From contig NZ_CP040846.1 in NCBI RefSeq assembly GCF_006274605.1, positions 744,001 through 808,000 on the forward strand: a stretch of DNA of 64,000 bases, read 5' to 3'. How positions within the stretch are numbered: position 1 is the stretch's first letter; each line of letters begins with the position of its first letter. Positions 45,110 to 53,723 of the stretch are shown here, piece after piece. The notes beneath the pieces were generated by a model that was not told where the DNA came from, did not search any database, and was given only the letters and a program-made list of their open reading frames with translations. Source of the stretch: Thermococcus indicus. Its GTDB lineage: Archaea > Methanobacteriota_B > Thermococci > Thermococcales > Thermococcaceae. The translations under genes were made by a program, and so were the position numbers.

Positions 45110-46195
45110 ATGAAAGCCGTGATTCTGGCCGGTGGCAGGGGCACGAGGTTGCTTCCACTAACGGTGTACCGGCCAAAGCCGATGATCCCGTTCTTCAACC
45201 GGCCGCTTATGGAGTACGCCGTTCAAAACCTGGTGAAGGCTGGCGTGGATGAGATATACGTCCTGGTCGGGTACCTCAAAGAGCGCATAATTGACTACTT
45301 CGGGGACGGAAGCAGTTGGGGCGTCAGGATGCGGTATTCCAACGGCGACAACATCAAGCTTGGAACAGCAGGAGCCACTAAGAAGGTGGTAAAGAACATG
45401 GACGAAACGTTTTTCGTCGTCTCCAGCGACGTGCTGACGAACCTTGACCTGAAGGCGCTCTACGAATACCACCGCAGGAAAAAGGCCCTCGCCACTATCG
45501 CCCTGTCAAGGGTCGAGGATCCCACCCAGTACGGCATAGCGGTGATCAACGACGATGGCAGGATACTTCGCTTCAAGGAGAAGCCTAAGCCGGAAGAAGC
45601 GTTCAGCAACCTCGTCAACGCCGGCATCTACGTCTTCGAGCCGGAAGCCTTTGATCTCGTCCCCAAGGGCAAGAACTTCGATTTTTCCAGGGACCTATTT
45701 CCCCGGATGCTGGAGAACGATCTCGCCCTGTACGGTTTCCCGTTCAATGAATACTGGAACGACGTGGGCAGACCCTCCAGCTACCTTCAGGCAACGGAAG
45801 ACGTCTTCCATGGGCGGCTCCTGCTGCCCGGGCTGCGGACGGAGGGCCTCAAGGGGAACCTCGAATACGGCGGGGCACTCGTCACGGGAAGGCGGTGCGT
45901 GCTGAGGCGGCCCGGGATAAGGGGGTTCGCGGTGCTTGGAGACGACGTTGAAATTGGCAGAAACGTTAAAATAGAGCGTTCGGTGATATTTTCAGGTGCC
46001 GTCATAGAGGATGGTGCCGAGATTCGGGAGGCCATAATAGGCGAAAACGTCCGCATTGGGAAGGGCGTTGTGATACAGCCCGGAAGCGTAATCGGCGACA
46101 ACACGCTCATCGAAGACTTCAGCAAGATCGGCTCCAACGTCAAGATCTGGGTGGAGTCCCGGATTGGAAAGGAGAGTATAATACTGCCCGATTGA
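45110..46195 (+). CDS. sugar-phosphate nucleotidyltransferase with left-handed beta helix
   Basis: The 361-residue protein has an NTP-transferase domain (LAGGRGTRLLPLTVYRPKP at 6-24) and, from about 235, hexapeptide repeats with I/V-G pattern (VEIGRNVKIERSVIFSG). It joins a nucleotide to a sugar 1-phosphate (GDP-mannose or UDP-glucose pyrophosphorylase type). GGTG precedes ATG 45110. It is coupled to a mutase-like gene, so mannose or glucose 1-phosphate is the likely substrate. Confidence 0.85.
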   Translation: MKAVILAGGRGTRLLPLTVYRPKPMIPFFNRPLMEYAVQNLVKAGVDEIYVLVGYLKERIIDYFGDGSSWGVRMRYSNGDNIKLGTAGATKKVVKNMDETFFVVSSDVLTNLDLKALYEYHRRKKALATIALSRVEDPTQYGIAVINDDGRILRFKEKPKPEEAFSNLVNAGIYVFEPEAFDLVPKGKNFDFSRDLFPRMLENDLALYGFPFNEYWNDVGRPSSYLQATEDVFHGRLLLPGLRTEGLKGNLEYGGALVTGRRCVLRRPGIRGFAVLGDDVEIGRNVKIERSVIFSGAVIEDGAEIREAIIGENVRIGKGVVIQPGSVIGDNTLIEDFSKIGSNVKIWVESRIGKESIILPD

Positions 46196-46199
46196 GGTG

Positions 46200-46913
46200 A
46201 TGAAAGTGGAGGTGTACTATTCCCCCAGGTTCAACCCTGAGGAGCTCGCCCTTCTCGGAAGGGCAATAGGAACGATATCCCACGGCACGATAATAGTCGG
46301 AAGGGACGGAAGGGCCATCTCAAGGTACGGGAAGCGCGCCATGGTGGTCGGAATCGTCAGCACCGGCTCAACCATCATGGACGTCAGACTCATTCCCCTC
46401 ATAGCCCTCAAGGACTTCGCCATGAGGAAGGGCCTGCCCCTGGCCTACGTGTACTACTACGGCGGCGTCCGCGTTTACGTCAGCGGCATCGATGGCGACG
46501 AGATAGGGGCCATACTGGAGAGCAGGAGCTTCATAGAGGCCCATCCCAACGACATCGGGGCGACGGTCTATTATCCCAACGCCCTCGACGACTTCCTCCA
46601 CGAGGTCTTCAAGCACTACAACTTCCACATCGAGGGAAAGGCCCTCGTCGATGCCATGAACACCCCCGCGGTGCTCTTCTTCCCGCGCATGAGCGACCAC
46701 TTCGGCTTCGAGATTGAGCTGATCAACGATATGATGACCAGCTATCTTCCCCCGAAGCCCAAGGAGGTCTTCCTCCACAAGCTCGGGAAGGGTGACTACG
46801 ACTTCGGACTGCGCTTCAGGCCCGAGGGGGTTGTCGAGTTCTACAGGGACGGGGAGGAGCTGGAGTTCGGCAGCATATGGAAGCTGCTCGACCACATGAA
46901 AAAGAACCTTTGA
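46200..46913 (+). CDS. truncated phosphohexomutase-like protein without catalytic serine
   Basis: The 237-residue protein resembles the first half of phosphomannomutase/phosphoglucomutase: LALLGRAIGTISHGTIIVGRDGRAISRY. At the place of the phosphoserine loop (TASHNP in active enzymes) it reads YVYYYGGVRVYV, with no Ser-His. The later domains are missing or unrecognisable. It overlaps the end of the nucleotidyltransferase operon (GAGGTG spans the junction); GTG 46206 is an alternative start. A partner or regulatory subunit is likelier than an enzyme. Confidence 0.6.
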   Translation: MKVEVYYSPRFNPEELALLGRAIGTISHGTIIVGRDGRAISRYGKRAMVVGIVSTGSTIMDVRLIPLIALKDFAMRKGLPLAYVYYYGGVRVYVSGIDGDEIGAILESRSFIEAHPNDIGATVYYPNALDDFLHEVFKHYNFHIEGKALVDAMNTPAVLFFPRMSDHFGFEIELINDMMTSYLPPKPKEVFLHKLGKGDYDFGLRFRPEGVVEFYRDGEELEFGSIWKLLDHMKKNL

Positions 46914-46950
46914 ATTTTTTGGCCCTTTTTAAACCCTTTTCAAAAATTTT
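46914..46950 (+). terminator. oligo-T terminator zone
   Basis: Runs TTTTTT, TTTTT, TTTT and TTTT within 37 bases follow the mutase-like stop directly, an oligo-T terminator pattern for the upstream operon. Confidence 0.4.
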
Positions 46951-46953
46951 CAC

Positions 46954-46970
46954 GGAAAAGCGTTAAAAAG
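46954..46970 (+). promoter_or_regulatory. promoter of tmk
   Basis: GGAAAAGCGTTAAAAAGG supplies BRE and TATA about 50 bp before the tmk start. Confidence 0.55.
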
Positions 46971-47014
46971 GCCCGCGCCGTTATAATTCTCCGTCCATTT
47001 TGGGGGTGACCTCT

Positions 47015-47638
47015 GTGGGAATGTTCATTGTTATCGAAGGCATCGATGGTGCGGGAAAATCAACTCAGACAAAACTTCTGGCGGAGTGGTTTGAGGAGAA
47101 GGGCCACGAGGTCGTTCTCACAAAGGAGCCGACCGACACTGCTTTCGGGAAGCTCATCAGGAAGCTCGTGCTCACCGGCGGAAAGGAGGGCATCATAGAC
47201 GGGGCGAGGATAAGCCACGAAGCGGAAGCGCTCCTGTTTGCCGCCGACAGGGCAGAGCACGTCAGCAAGCTGATAAAACCCTCAATAGAGGCGGGTAAAA
47301 TCGTCATATCCGACCGCTACTTCTACTCGTCCCTCGCGTACCAGTGGGCGAGAGGGCTCGACCTTGAGTGGCTCATTGACCTCAACAGATTCGCCGTGAG
47401 GCCCGACCTCGTGATACTCCTCGATCTGCCCGTTAAGGAGAGCATGAAGCGCATAAACGGGCGGAGCATAAAGACAGAGTTTGACAAGATAGTCGAGCTC
47501 CAGAAGAAGGTGCGCGAGAACTACCTCAAGCTTGCCGAGCGCTTCCCCGAGATAAGGATAGTCAACGCCCTGGCGAGCGTTGAGGACATCCACAACGACA
47601 TAGTCGCGCTCGTGGAGCACGAGCTCTTCAAGAAGTGA
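47015..47638 (+). CDS. tmk: thymidylate kinase
   Basis: The 207-residue kinase phosphorylates dTMP to dTDP. The P-loop is [11 protein letters not shown] (about 7-17); [15 protein letters not shown] carries the DRx motif and LID region. GTG 47015 was preferred since GGGGGTGA lies five bases upstream; ATG 47021, two codons later, is the alternative. A predicted antisense sRNA ends directly at its stop. Confidence 0.93.
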   Translation: MGMFIVIEGIDGAGKSTQTKLLAEWFEEKGHEVVLTKEPTDTAFGKLIRKLVLTGGKEGIIDGARISHEAEALLFAADRAEHVSKLIKPSIEAGKIVISDRYFYSSLAYQWARGLDLEWLIDLNRFAVRPDLVILLDLPVKESMKRINGRSIKTEFDKIVELQKKVRENYLKLAERFPEIRIVNALASVEDIHNDIVALVEHELFKK

Positions 47639-47639
47639 T

Positions 47640-47705
47640 GGGGTCTGCCAGTGCCAGTCTCATCATTCGGTAGCGAATCAGACCGGTAAACGCTCTTCAT
47701 CCCCC
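47640..47705 (-). ncRNA. predicted C/D box sRNA, leftward member of a divergent pair
   Basis: In minus-strand order: stem GGGG (47704-47701), box C ATGAAGA (47700-47694), a 12-base guide, box D' CTGA (47681-47678), an 11-base spacer, box C' ATGATGA (47666-47660), a 12-base guide, box D CAGA (47647-47644) and stem CCCC (47643-47640). The inner boxes are canonical; box C position 5 and box D position 2 are both A instead of U. Start is 24 bp from the centre of the shared TATA box. Confidence 0.6.
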
Positions 47706-47724
47706 TTCCCTTCTCGGCGGTTGC

Positions 47725-47733
47725 TTTTTAAAA
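47725..47733. promoter_or_regulatory. shared symmetric TATA box of two divergent sRNAs
   Basis: TTTTTAAAA, centre 47729, lies exactly 24 bp from the predicted first base of the leftward sRNA (47705) and of the rightward sRNA (47753). A near-palindromic TATA box can load the polymerase either way. Confidence 0.55.
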
Positions 47734-47752
47734 GGTTCCCCCAAAATTCTCC

Positions 47753-47812
47753 CGGCCGATGACGAGCGTTAGCCACGCTGAGCGGTGAGGAGAAGAGGGT
47801 TAGCCGAGGCCG
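47753..47812 (+). ncRNA. predicted C/D box sRNA, rightward member of a divergent pair
   Basis: Stem CGGCC (47753-47757) pairs with GGCCG (47808-47812). Between them come box C ATGACGA (47759-47765), a 12-base guide, box D' CTGA (47778-47781), a two-base spacer, box C' GTGAGGA (47785-47791), a 12-base guide and box D CCGA (47804-47807). Box C position 5 and box D position 2 are both C. Predicted targets contain CGUGGCUAACGC and CUAACCCUCUUC. It overlaps the convergent deacetylase-like stop. Confidence 0.6.
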
Positions 47813-48540
47813 TTTAAGGGATTCCGTTTTTCACAGGTCTTCAGAAAACCCAGGAACTCCCTGAGGAACTCCATCCCTGCATCGTTGTTCACCGCCTTGG
47901 GGTGGAGGGACAGGAGGAAAGTTCCCCCGGTGTGGGCGTACGAGGCCCTGGCGCTCGCCAGCTGGTAGTCAAGGAAGGGGCTGGGAAGATACCACGTGTA
48001 CTCCCGGTTGTATACGGGTTCGACGGTTCCGTTGGGGAAGTACACGAAATCCTCCCCGATGACTGTTATGTTGCGGGACAGGAGAACCGCCAGTGCATCC
48101 TCCGAGAGGGAGTAGCGCGGGGCTATGAAGTATTCCGGCGTGACGTTGAGGCAGGAGAGGACCCTAAGGCCGAGTTCAAGCTTTTTTTCCGCCGTGCTCG
48201 CGTTGCAGTCAAACTCGTCCCCGGTGTGGGCGTACCCGTGAAGCTCCACGTGGTATCCCTCTGCCTTCAGCCTCCCAAGGAAAGCCACGAAAGCGGGGTA
48301 ATCCTCAAGCGGCATTCCCCCGCCGTGGTTCGGAATCACGAAGAGGTAAGTCGCGTTCTGGAGGGAGTAGGTGTCTATAAGGGCGGTTATCTCCCTCAGC
48401 TGCTCGAAGTATCCCGGGCTGACGTCGTGTATGAGAATGGCAAAGTCCTCGAACCTGGGGATGTAGGCGGGCGCGGATATGGATGATGACGCCGCGAAGA
48501 CGAGGACGATGATGACCATAACCGAGATTTCCGCTTTCAT
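47800..48540 (-). CDS. secreted DUF2334 (polysaccharide-deacetylase-like) protein
   Basis: A 246-residue protein with an N-terminal signal or anchor (about 5-25). The DUF2334 pattern is visible: ILIHDVSPGYF (metal Asp), ELHGYAHTGDEFD (HxxxH-like) and YFIAPRYSLS. These are catalytic-type features of carbohydrate esterase 4-like folds, but no substrate is known. The protein faces outside. It is followed on the same strand by no other gene. Confidence 0.75.
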   Translation of the reverse strand: MKAEISVMVIIVLVFAASSSISAPAYIPRFEDFAILIHDVSPGYFEQLREITALIDTYSLQNATYLFVIPNHGGGMPLEDYPAFVAFLGRLKAEGYHVELHGYAHTGDEFDCNASTAEKKLELGLRVLSCLNVTPEYFIAPRYSLSEDALAVLLSRNITVIGEDFVYFPNGTVEPVYNREYTWYLPSPFLDYQLASARASYAHTGGTFLLSLHPKAVNNDAGMEFLREFLGFLKTCEKRNPLNGLG

Positions 48541-48578
48541 GCTCCCACGGGAAAAAATAGAAACCCGGGGCTAAAAGC

Positions 48579-49445
48579 CTAACCCATGACATTTCTCAGA
48601 AATCTCCCAACCCGGGCTTTCCATTCCTCGGGATGGAACTTGAGCGTCCTCACGTGGGGGGCGTCGGTAACCCAGAGCTCAACGCCATCGTTCACGGCCC
48701 TGTTCCTCTCGTAGAACTCCCTGATTTCCTCAACCGTGACCAGGGGGTCTTTTTCACCGGCTATTAGGAGGAGCGGCTTTCTGATATCATCGGCGTACTC
48801 TATGGGGTGAACCTCCTTCCCACCGCTGAAGAGCTTCGTGAAGGGCTTGACGAAGATGTGCAGCCATTCGGGCAGTTTGGCAAAATATTTCAGCCCCCTC
48901 GCGCCTGTCTTATCGAGGTCCATCGGCGGTGAATCGGCGACGCCGCAGCAGACCTCCGGAATCTCAGCGAGCGAGCGTATGGTCAGCATGGCACCCATCG
49001 AGAAGCCTATCAATCCAATTCTATTGCTACCCTCAGGGTGATTCTCCCTCAGCCATCTCACGGCGGCCCTCACGTCGGCGATCTCCCTATCGCCGACCGT
49101 CGTGTACTTTCCTTCGCTCTTTCCATGGGCTCTGAAGTCAAAGGCGAGGACGTTGTAGCCCTCCCTGAGAAGGAACTCGATCGTGGGCTTTATGTAGAGG
49201 TCGTTCCACCTGCTCGCCGTGTAGCCGTGTAGCGGAACGACAGTTTTGTCGCTCCCGTTCGGAATCCACCAGCCGCTCAGCTTGATCCCGTCCTCCGTTT
49301 CGATGGTGACATCCTCGTAGTCGTAGCCGAGATCCCTGGGCGTCCAGTCCCCTATCAGGAGCGGCGGTTTCACCATTTTGTAGCCCACGAAGGCCGAGAA
49401 GGCCAGGAAGAGCAAGAGGAGGAAGAGAACGAGCCAGATCATCAT
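48579..49445 (-). CDS. membrane-anchored alpha/beta hydrolase
   Basis: The 288-residue protein has an N-terminal transmembrane helix (MIWLVLFLLLLFLAF) and a serine hydrolase domain. The nucleophile elbow is IGLIGFSMGAMLT (GxSxG); GEKDPLVTVEEI carries the acid and APHVRTLKF the histidine. The substrate is unknown (esterase, lipase or peptidase). Its ATG overlaps the MFS gene stop by four bases, so the two are co-translated. Confidence 0.85.
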   Translation of the reverse strand: MMIWLVLFLLLLFLAFSAFVGYKMVKPPLLIGDWTPRDLGYDYEDVTIETEDGIKLSGWWIPNGSDKTVVPLHGYTASRWNDLYIKPTIEFLLREGYNVLAFDFRAHGKSEGKYTTVGDREIADVRAAVRWLRENHPEGSNRIGLIGFSMGAMLTIRSLAEIPEVCCGVADSPPMDLDKTGARGLKYFAKLPEWLHIFVKPFTKLFSGGKEVHPIEYADDIRKPLLLIAGEKDPLVTVEEIREFYERNRAVNDGVELWVTDAPHVRTLKFHPEEWKARVGRFLRNVMG

Positions 49446-50695
49446 TCCCTCCTCACCTCGAGTTCCTTCATGCTCCATATAAGGGGCATCGCGAGGAGCA
49501 CCAGGATGGCCCCTATCGGGAAGAGAATGCGGTAGTTACCGCCCGCCAGGTCAACGATGGCCCCACCCACCGTGCCCGCGAGCAGTACCGGGATGGACTT
49601 GGTGGCCTCGTAGACACCGTAGTAGCGCCCCGTAAAGGCCTCCTTCTCGAACTTGGTGAGGAGGTCGCCGACCACGGGGTAGGATGCCGCTATGAGCGCC
49701 CCCCACCCGATTCCGGCCATGAACAGTGCCATGTAAATCTGGGCCTCCGTGTGGATGAACCACCCCCACAGGAGCGGCAGGGCGAAGATGAAGCCCCCTA
49801 TGATTATGCTGAGCCTTCTGCCAACCCTATCGTAGATATAACCGCCTGGAAGGGAACCAACGAGCACGGCAACGTTGAAGAGCGCCATCAGGTAGAGGCC
49901 CATCGAGGTCACTGCATCGATGTTCTCGGGTGTCGCACTGCCCTTGAGTATGAACGCTATGATCCCGTACAGGAATATGGCTATGAACTCGAAGCTCATC
50001 CACCAGAGAATCTGGGCCGTGTAGAACTTCAGGAAGTCTCTCGTCGTGAATATGCTCTTCACGTATCCCGAGAGACTCTCGTTTTCCTCTATCTCAGGGG
50101 GCTCTGGCTCCTTAACTTTGTGATATACAAAAGCCGCCGCGATGAAGAGGAAGAGCGCAGTGAGCCCGAACGGACCGATGTAGTCCTTCCCGTACTTCGC
50201 AACCAGGAACCCCCCAAGGCCAAAGAGGAAGAGGTTGCCGGCCCATTCGAGGAGCGTTATAACTCCGCTCGCCTTTCCTCGCTGGCCGCTCTCAACCGTG
50301 TCCGGCATCAGAGCCCTGAACTGGGCGGTGTAGAGGTGGAGTGAGAAGTACAAGAAGCCCAGCGTGAGGGCGAAGGCCCAGAGGGGCGCGCCCATCCTGT
50401 AGACGGTCCATATCATGAGCGTCGCCAGCGCCGCGAGGATGCCCCCTATGAATATGAAGGGTCTCCTCCTCCCGTGTCTTGACTTGAGGGTATCGCTGTA
50501 ATAGCCTAGGAGCGGCGGGACTATCAGACCTATAAAACCCTCGAGTGCCAGAATGCTTCCCTTAACAAAGGCGGAACTGGTGTAATCGGAGAGCAAGGGG
50601 AAAGAGAATCCCTTGTTGAGGGCCCATCCCATGCTCCTGCTGAATCCCAGGAGAGCCAGACCGAGAACAACACCCCAGTTGAACTTCCGTTCCAT
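49442..50695 (-). CDS. MFS transporter, SLC45/GPH-like
   Basis: The 417-residue protein has 12 predicted membrane helices. The loop after helix 2, GYYSDTLKSRHGRRRPFIFIGG, is close to the pattern of SLC45/sucrose-proton and GPH sugar carriers. GGTGGTACC precedes the ATG. It is the second of two adjacent MFS genes on this strand and is coupled to the hydrolase, so substrate release followed by uptake or export of a glycoside is conceivable. Confidence 0.85.
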   Translation of the reverse strand: MERKFNWGVVLGLALLGFSRSMGWALNKGFSFPLLSDYTSSAFVKGSILALEGFIGLIVPPLLGYYSDTLKSRHGRRRPFIFIGGILAALATLMIWTVYRMGAPLWAFALTLGFLYFSLHLYTAQFRALMPDTVESGQRGKASGVITLLEWAGNLFLFGLGGFLVAKYGKDYIGPFGLTALFLFIAAAFVYHKVKEPEPPEIEENESLSGYVKSIFTTRDFLKFYTAQILWWMSFEFIAIFLYGIIAFILKGSATPENIDAVTSMGLYLMALFNVAVLVGSLPGGYIYDRVGRRLSIIIGGFIFALPLLWGWFIHTEAQIYMALFMAGIGWGALIAASYPVVGDLLTKFEKEAFTGRYYGVYEATKSIPVLLAGTVGGAIVDLAGGNYRILFPIGAILVLLAMPLIWSMKELEVRRE

Positions 50696-50769
50696 GGTAC
50701 CACCCCCTTATTCCTGTCAGTCCATAACGGTTCCAGTGGATTTAGACGATTAAAATAGAAAAATCGAGG

Positions 50770-52107
50770 TCAATCCATATCCGGGACGTAGTCGAGGGCG
50801 TCGCCCTTCCTCCGAACGATGTCGCCCCTCCGGACGAACTGCATCGCAAGGGCCGCGAGTATGAAGAAGAGCGTTGCGAAGGGCAGGAGGGTCTTGTAGC
50901 CGATAACGTCGAGGAACGCCCCCGCGAAGGGCGGGGCAACGAGGTTTGCAGCCTGGCTGAAGAAGTAGTAGAGCCCCGTGTACCCTCCAAGCTTCTCCTC
51001 GGTCGTCATGTCCACGACCATCGGCAGGGAATTGACGTTGATCATGGCCCATCCCATACCACCCACGAAGAACAGGCCCATGAACGTCATGACGACGGGG
51101 TCGCTCAGGGAGCTGGATTCGGGTTTCGAGCCCTCGCCGACGAGGTACGCGGCAAGCATTATTCCGATGACTATTATGAGACCCAGGGTTATCGTCCTCC
51201 GCCTTCCGAAGCGGCCTCCGATGAACCCGGCAGGGATTGCGAAGAGCATGAAGCTGAGGCTGAAGACGCCGAGCATGAAGGCTCCCGTGCTCTCCTCTAT
51301 TCCAAGGTAGTACTTGGCGTAGCTGGTGAAGAAGGTCTCCAGCGAGTTGAAGGCTATGAACCAGAGGAATATCGCGAGGAGGACGGCCAGAAGGCTCTTC
51401 TCGTGACTCGTGAACACGTCCTTGAGGTTCTCCTTGAGTTCTCCAAAGCTCCTGTGGGATGTCTCTGAGAGCAGCTTCCTTATGCTTATCTTCTTCCCGG
51501 GAACGCGGTACTCCTCAGGCTCGGGAACGACGAGAACGACGAGTATGTTGGCGAGGAGCATTATCGCGGCACCGAAGTAGAAGGGATACGCGTAGTTCAT
51601 GTCGTAGAGCGCCTTGCCCCCGAAGTACGCCAGCAGGGCGCCGAGACCTCCCATGAAGTTGATTATTCCGTTGGCCTGGCTCCTCTTTTCGCTAGGCGTT
51701 ATATCCGGCATGAACGCAACGACCGGGGAGCGGAACAGCGCCATAAAGAAGTTCATCAGGATAATCGTCCCCATGAAGAGGGCCAGACTTTCGTGGGTCC
51801 TCGCCACCGGGATGAGCGCAAACATCAGGGCCGCAGACGGTGCGCCCAGCAGTATGTACGGCTTACGCCGCCCGATCCGCGTTCTCGTCATATCGCTGAG
51901 CGCGCCCAGGAACGGGAGCAGGAGAACCGCGAAGAGGTTGTCTATGGTCATGATGAAGCCCGTCACCGTCTTGCTGAGGTGGAACGTATCCTGGAGGAAA
52001 ATCGGGATGTACGCGTTGTAGAGGGCCCAGATGATGCTTATTCCAAAAAACCCAAAACCGAGTATGAATATCCTGCTGTACTTAAACTCCAATCCTTGCA
52101 CCCCCAT
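50770..52107 (-). CDS. MFS transporter, SLC45/GPH-like
   Basis: A 445-residue paralogue with GALSDMTRTRIGRRKPYILLGA, the same loop signature. It contains a longer cytoplasmic middle loop rich in Lys/Glu (about 195-235). ATG 52107 is near the promoter; TTG 52092 has GGGGGTG six bases upstream and may be the true start. It may move glycerol-derived or glycosidic compounds, given the divergent GDPD genes. Confidence 0.83.
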   Translation of the reverse strand: MGVQGLEFKYSRIFILGFGFFGISIIWALYNAYIPIFLQDTFHLSKTVTGFIMTIDNLFAVLLLPFLGALSDMTRTRIGRRKPYILLGAPSAALMFALIPVARTHESLALFMGTIILMNFFMALFRSPVVAFMPDITPSEKRSQANGIINFMGGLGALLAYFGGKALYDMNYAYPFYFGAAIMLLANILVVLVVPEPEEYRVPGKKISIRKLLSETSHRSFGELKENLKDVFTSHEKSLLAVLLAIFLWFIAFNSLETFFTSYAKYYLGIEESTGAFMLGVFSLSFMLFAIPAGFIGGRFGRRRTITLGLIIVIGIMLAAYLVGEGSKPESSSLSDPVVMTFMGLFFVGGMGWAMINVNSLPMVVDMTTEEKLGGYTGLYYFFSQAANLVAPPFAGAFLDVIGYKTLLPFATLFFILAALAMQFVRRGDIVRRKGDALDYVPDMD

Positions 52108-52146
52108 CCGATTATAGGGTTGTAATTAACGGGGAATACACGGATG

Positions 52147-52160
52147 AAACTTTTAAGACT
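52147..52160 (+). promoter_or_regulatory. promoter of the GDPD genes
   Basis: GAAACTTTTAAGAC lies about 46 bp before ATG 52199. Confidence 0.5.
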
Positions 52161-52198
52161 TGTGAGCCCATTTTTGAGCGGTTGGAGAGGTGACAACT

Positions 52199-52900
52199 AT
52201 GGACAGTGAGAGACCTCTCATCCTTGGACACAGAGGGGTCCGGGGAAGGCTCGAAAACACACTGCCATCCTTCGAGAGGGCGCTTAAATACGCGGATGGA
52301 GTGGAGTTCGATGTGAGGCTGACCCGCGACGGAAAGCTCGTAACCCACCACGACGGGGGTTTTTACTTCAACGGAGCTTTCTACCCCCTCAAAAATCTAA
52401 CCTTCGTCGAGCTGAGAAGGCTGCACCCAATTGGGAGGATAATACCACGGGTGGAGGACGTCTTCACACGACTTCACGGTGCGGTATTCAACGCCGACGT
52501 TAAAGAAGTCAATGCAGTTGAACCCCTGCTAAGGGAGGCGGAACGGTACGGGACCCTCGAGAGAACCGTCTTCTCCTCGGAGAGACCGGAGATAGTGGAG
52601 ACCGTTCTGAAGGCATGCCCCGACTGCAGGGTGGGTTTTTCCATAGTGGGCCACTCCTCCCTCATGTGGGTTCCACGGTTGAAGGGCATCTACTCCCTCC
52701 ACGTGCCGATAGATGCCGTTTCGTACGTTGGGTACGGAGCGTTCAGGAGCCTTCTCCAAGCCTTCAGAAAGCGTGGACTTAAAATCTACCTCTGGAACCA
52801 CGGGATGGACGAACTCCACTGGGTGCCCAGGCTCCTCCCCCTCGTGGATGCCGTCATCTCGGACGACCCGGCGAGGCTTAGAAAAGTTTTTACGGTTTGA
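52199..52900 (+). CDS. glycerophosphodiester phosphodiesterase family protein 1
   Basis: The 233-residue TIM-barrel enzyme hydrolyses glycerophosphodiesters to glycerol 3-phosphate and an alcohol. The catalytic set is complete: [23 protein letters not shown] and THHDGG. It has no signal peptide. GAGGTG precedes ATG 52199 by six bases. It lies 25 bp before a second GDPD with the same core motifs. Confidence 0.88.
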   Translation: MDSERPLILGHRGVRGRLENTLPSFERALKYADGVEFDVRLTRDGKLVTHHDGGFYFNGAFYPLKNLTFVELRRLHPIGRIIPRVEDVFTRLHGAVFNADVKEVNAVEPLLREAERYGTLERTVFSSERPEIVETVLKACPDCRVGFSIVGHSSLMWVPRLKGIYSLHVPIDAVSYVGYGAFRSLLQAFRKRGLKIYLWNHGMDELHWVPRLLPLVDAVISDDPARLRKVFTV

Positions 52901-52925
52901 GGTGAGTATCAAGGAGGTGATTTTC

Positions 52926-53669
52926 GTGGCGGAAAGAAAGGTCTTCTTGCTCGGCCACAGGGGTTACTCCGCCAGGTACCCCGAGAACACGCTTCTCGCT
53001 TTCAAAAAGGCAATTGAAGCAGGTGCCGACGGAATTGAGCTGGACGTGTGGCTGACAAAGGACGGGGAGGTCATGGTGATCCACGACGATACGGTTGACA
53101 GGACGAGCAACGGGAGCGGTAAAATCAAGGATATGACGCTGGACGAGCTGAAGTCCCTGGACTTCGGGAACGGAGAGAGGATTCCAACGCTCGAAGAGAC
53201 CTTTGAAACCCTCCCGGAGGATGTTTTAATTAACGTGGAGATAAAGGATGTAGAAGCGGTGAAAAAGACGGCCGCAATAATCGGAGCAAACAACCCGTCG
53301 AGGGTTATGGTGTCTTCGTTCCTAATCGATGCCCTCATGGAGTACAGGAAACACGACAGGGAGACAAGGATGGGGCTCCTCGTGGACAGGGAAGAGACGC
53401 TCGCACGGCTCCCTACCCTCATCGGGGAGCTATCTTTGTGGTCAATAAATCCGCCTGTGGAGGCGCTTGAACTCATCGGTGTGGAAAAAACCGTGGGTGC
53501 TCTCCAGATGGCCAGGAAGGCGGGTCTTAAGGTCGTTCTGTGGTCCCTCAAAGATGAGACCTACTACGCCAACGATAACCTCGTTCGCCTCGGCGGGCTC
53601 TTCGATGGGGTCATAGTCAACGACGTTGAGAGGATGGTTGAGTACCTGTCCCGGTTAGGGTTAAGGTGA
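52926..53669 (+). CDS. glycerophosphodiester phosphodiesterase family protein 2
   Basis: The 247-residue GDPD has [24 protein letters not shown] and [15 protein letters not shown], the classical glycerophosphodiesterase signature. GTG 52926 was chosen because GGAGGTG sits eight bases upstream; the longer frame begins inside the first GDPD. Two non-identical copies suggest different substrates, for example lipid head groups of archaeal membranes. Confidence 0.9.
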   Translation: MAERKVFLLGHRGYSARYPENTLLAFKKAIEAGADGIELDVWLTKDGEVMVIHDDTVDRTSNGSGKIKDMTLDELKSLDFGNGERIPTLEETFETLPEDVLINVEIKDVEAVKKTAAIIGANNPSRVMVSSFLIDALMEYRKHDRETRMGLLVDREETLARLPTLIGELSLWSINPPVEALELIGVEKTVGALQMARKAGLKVVLWSLKDETYYANDNLVRLGGLFDGVIVNDVERMVEYLSRLGLR

Positions 53670-53723
53670 AGACCGAATCCCTAATATACCTCCTTGCTCT
53701 TTCTTCCTCTTCGGTGGGCATCA

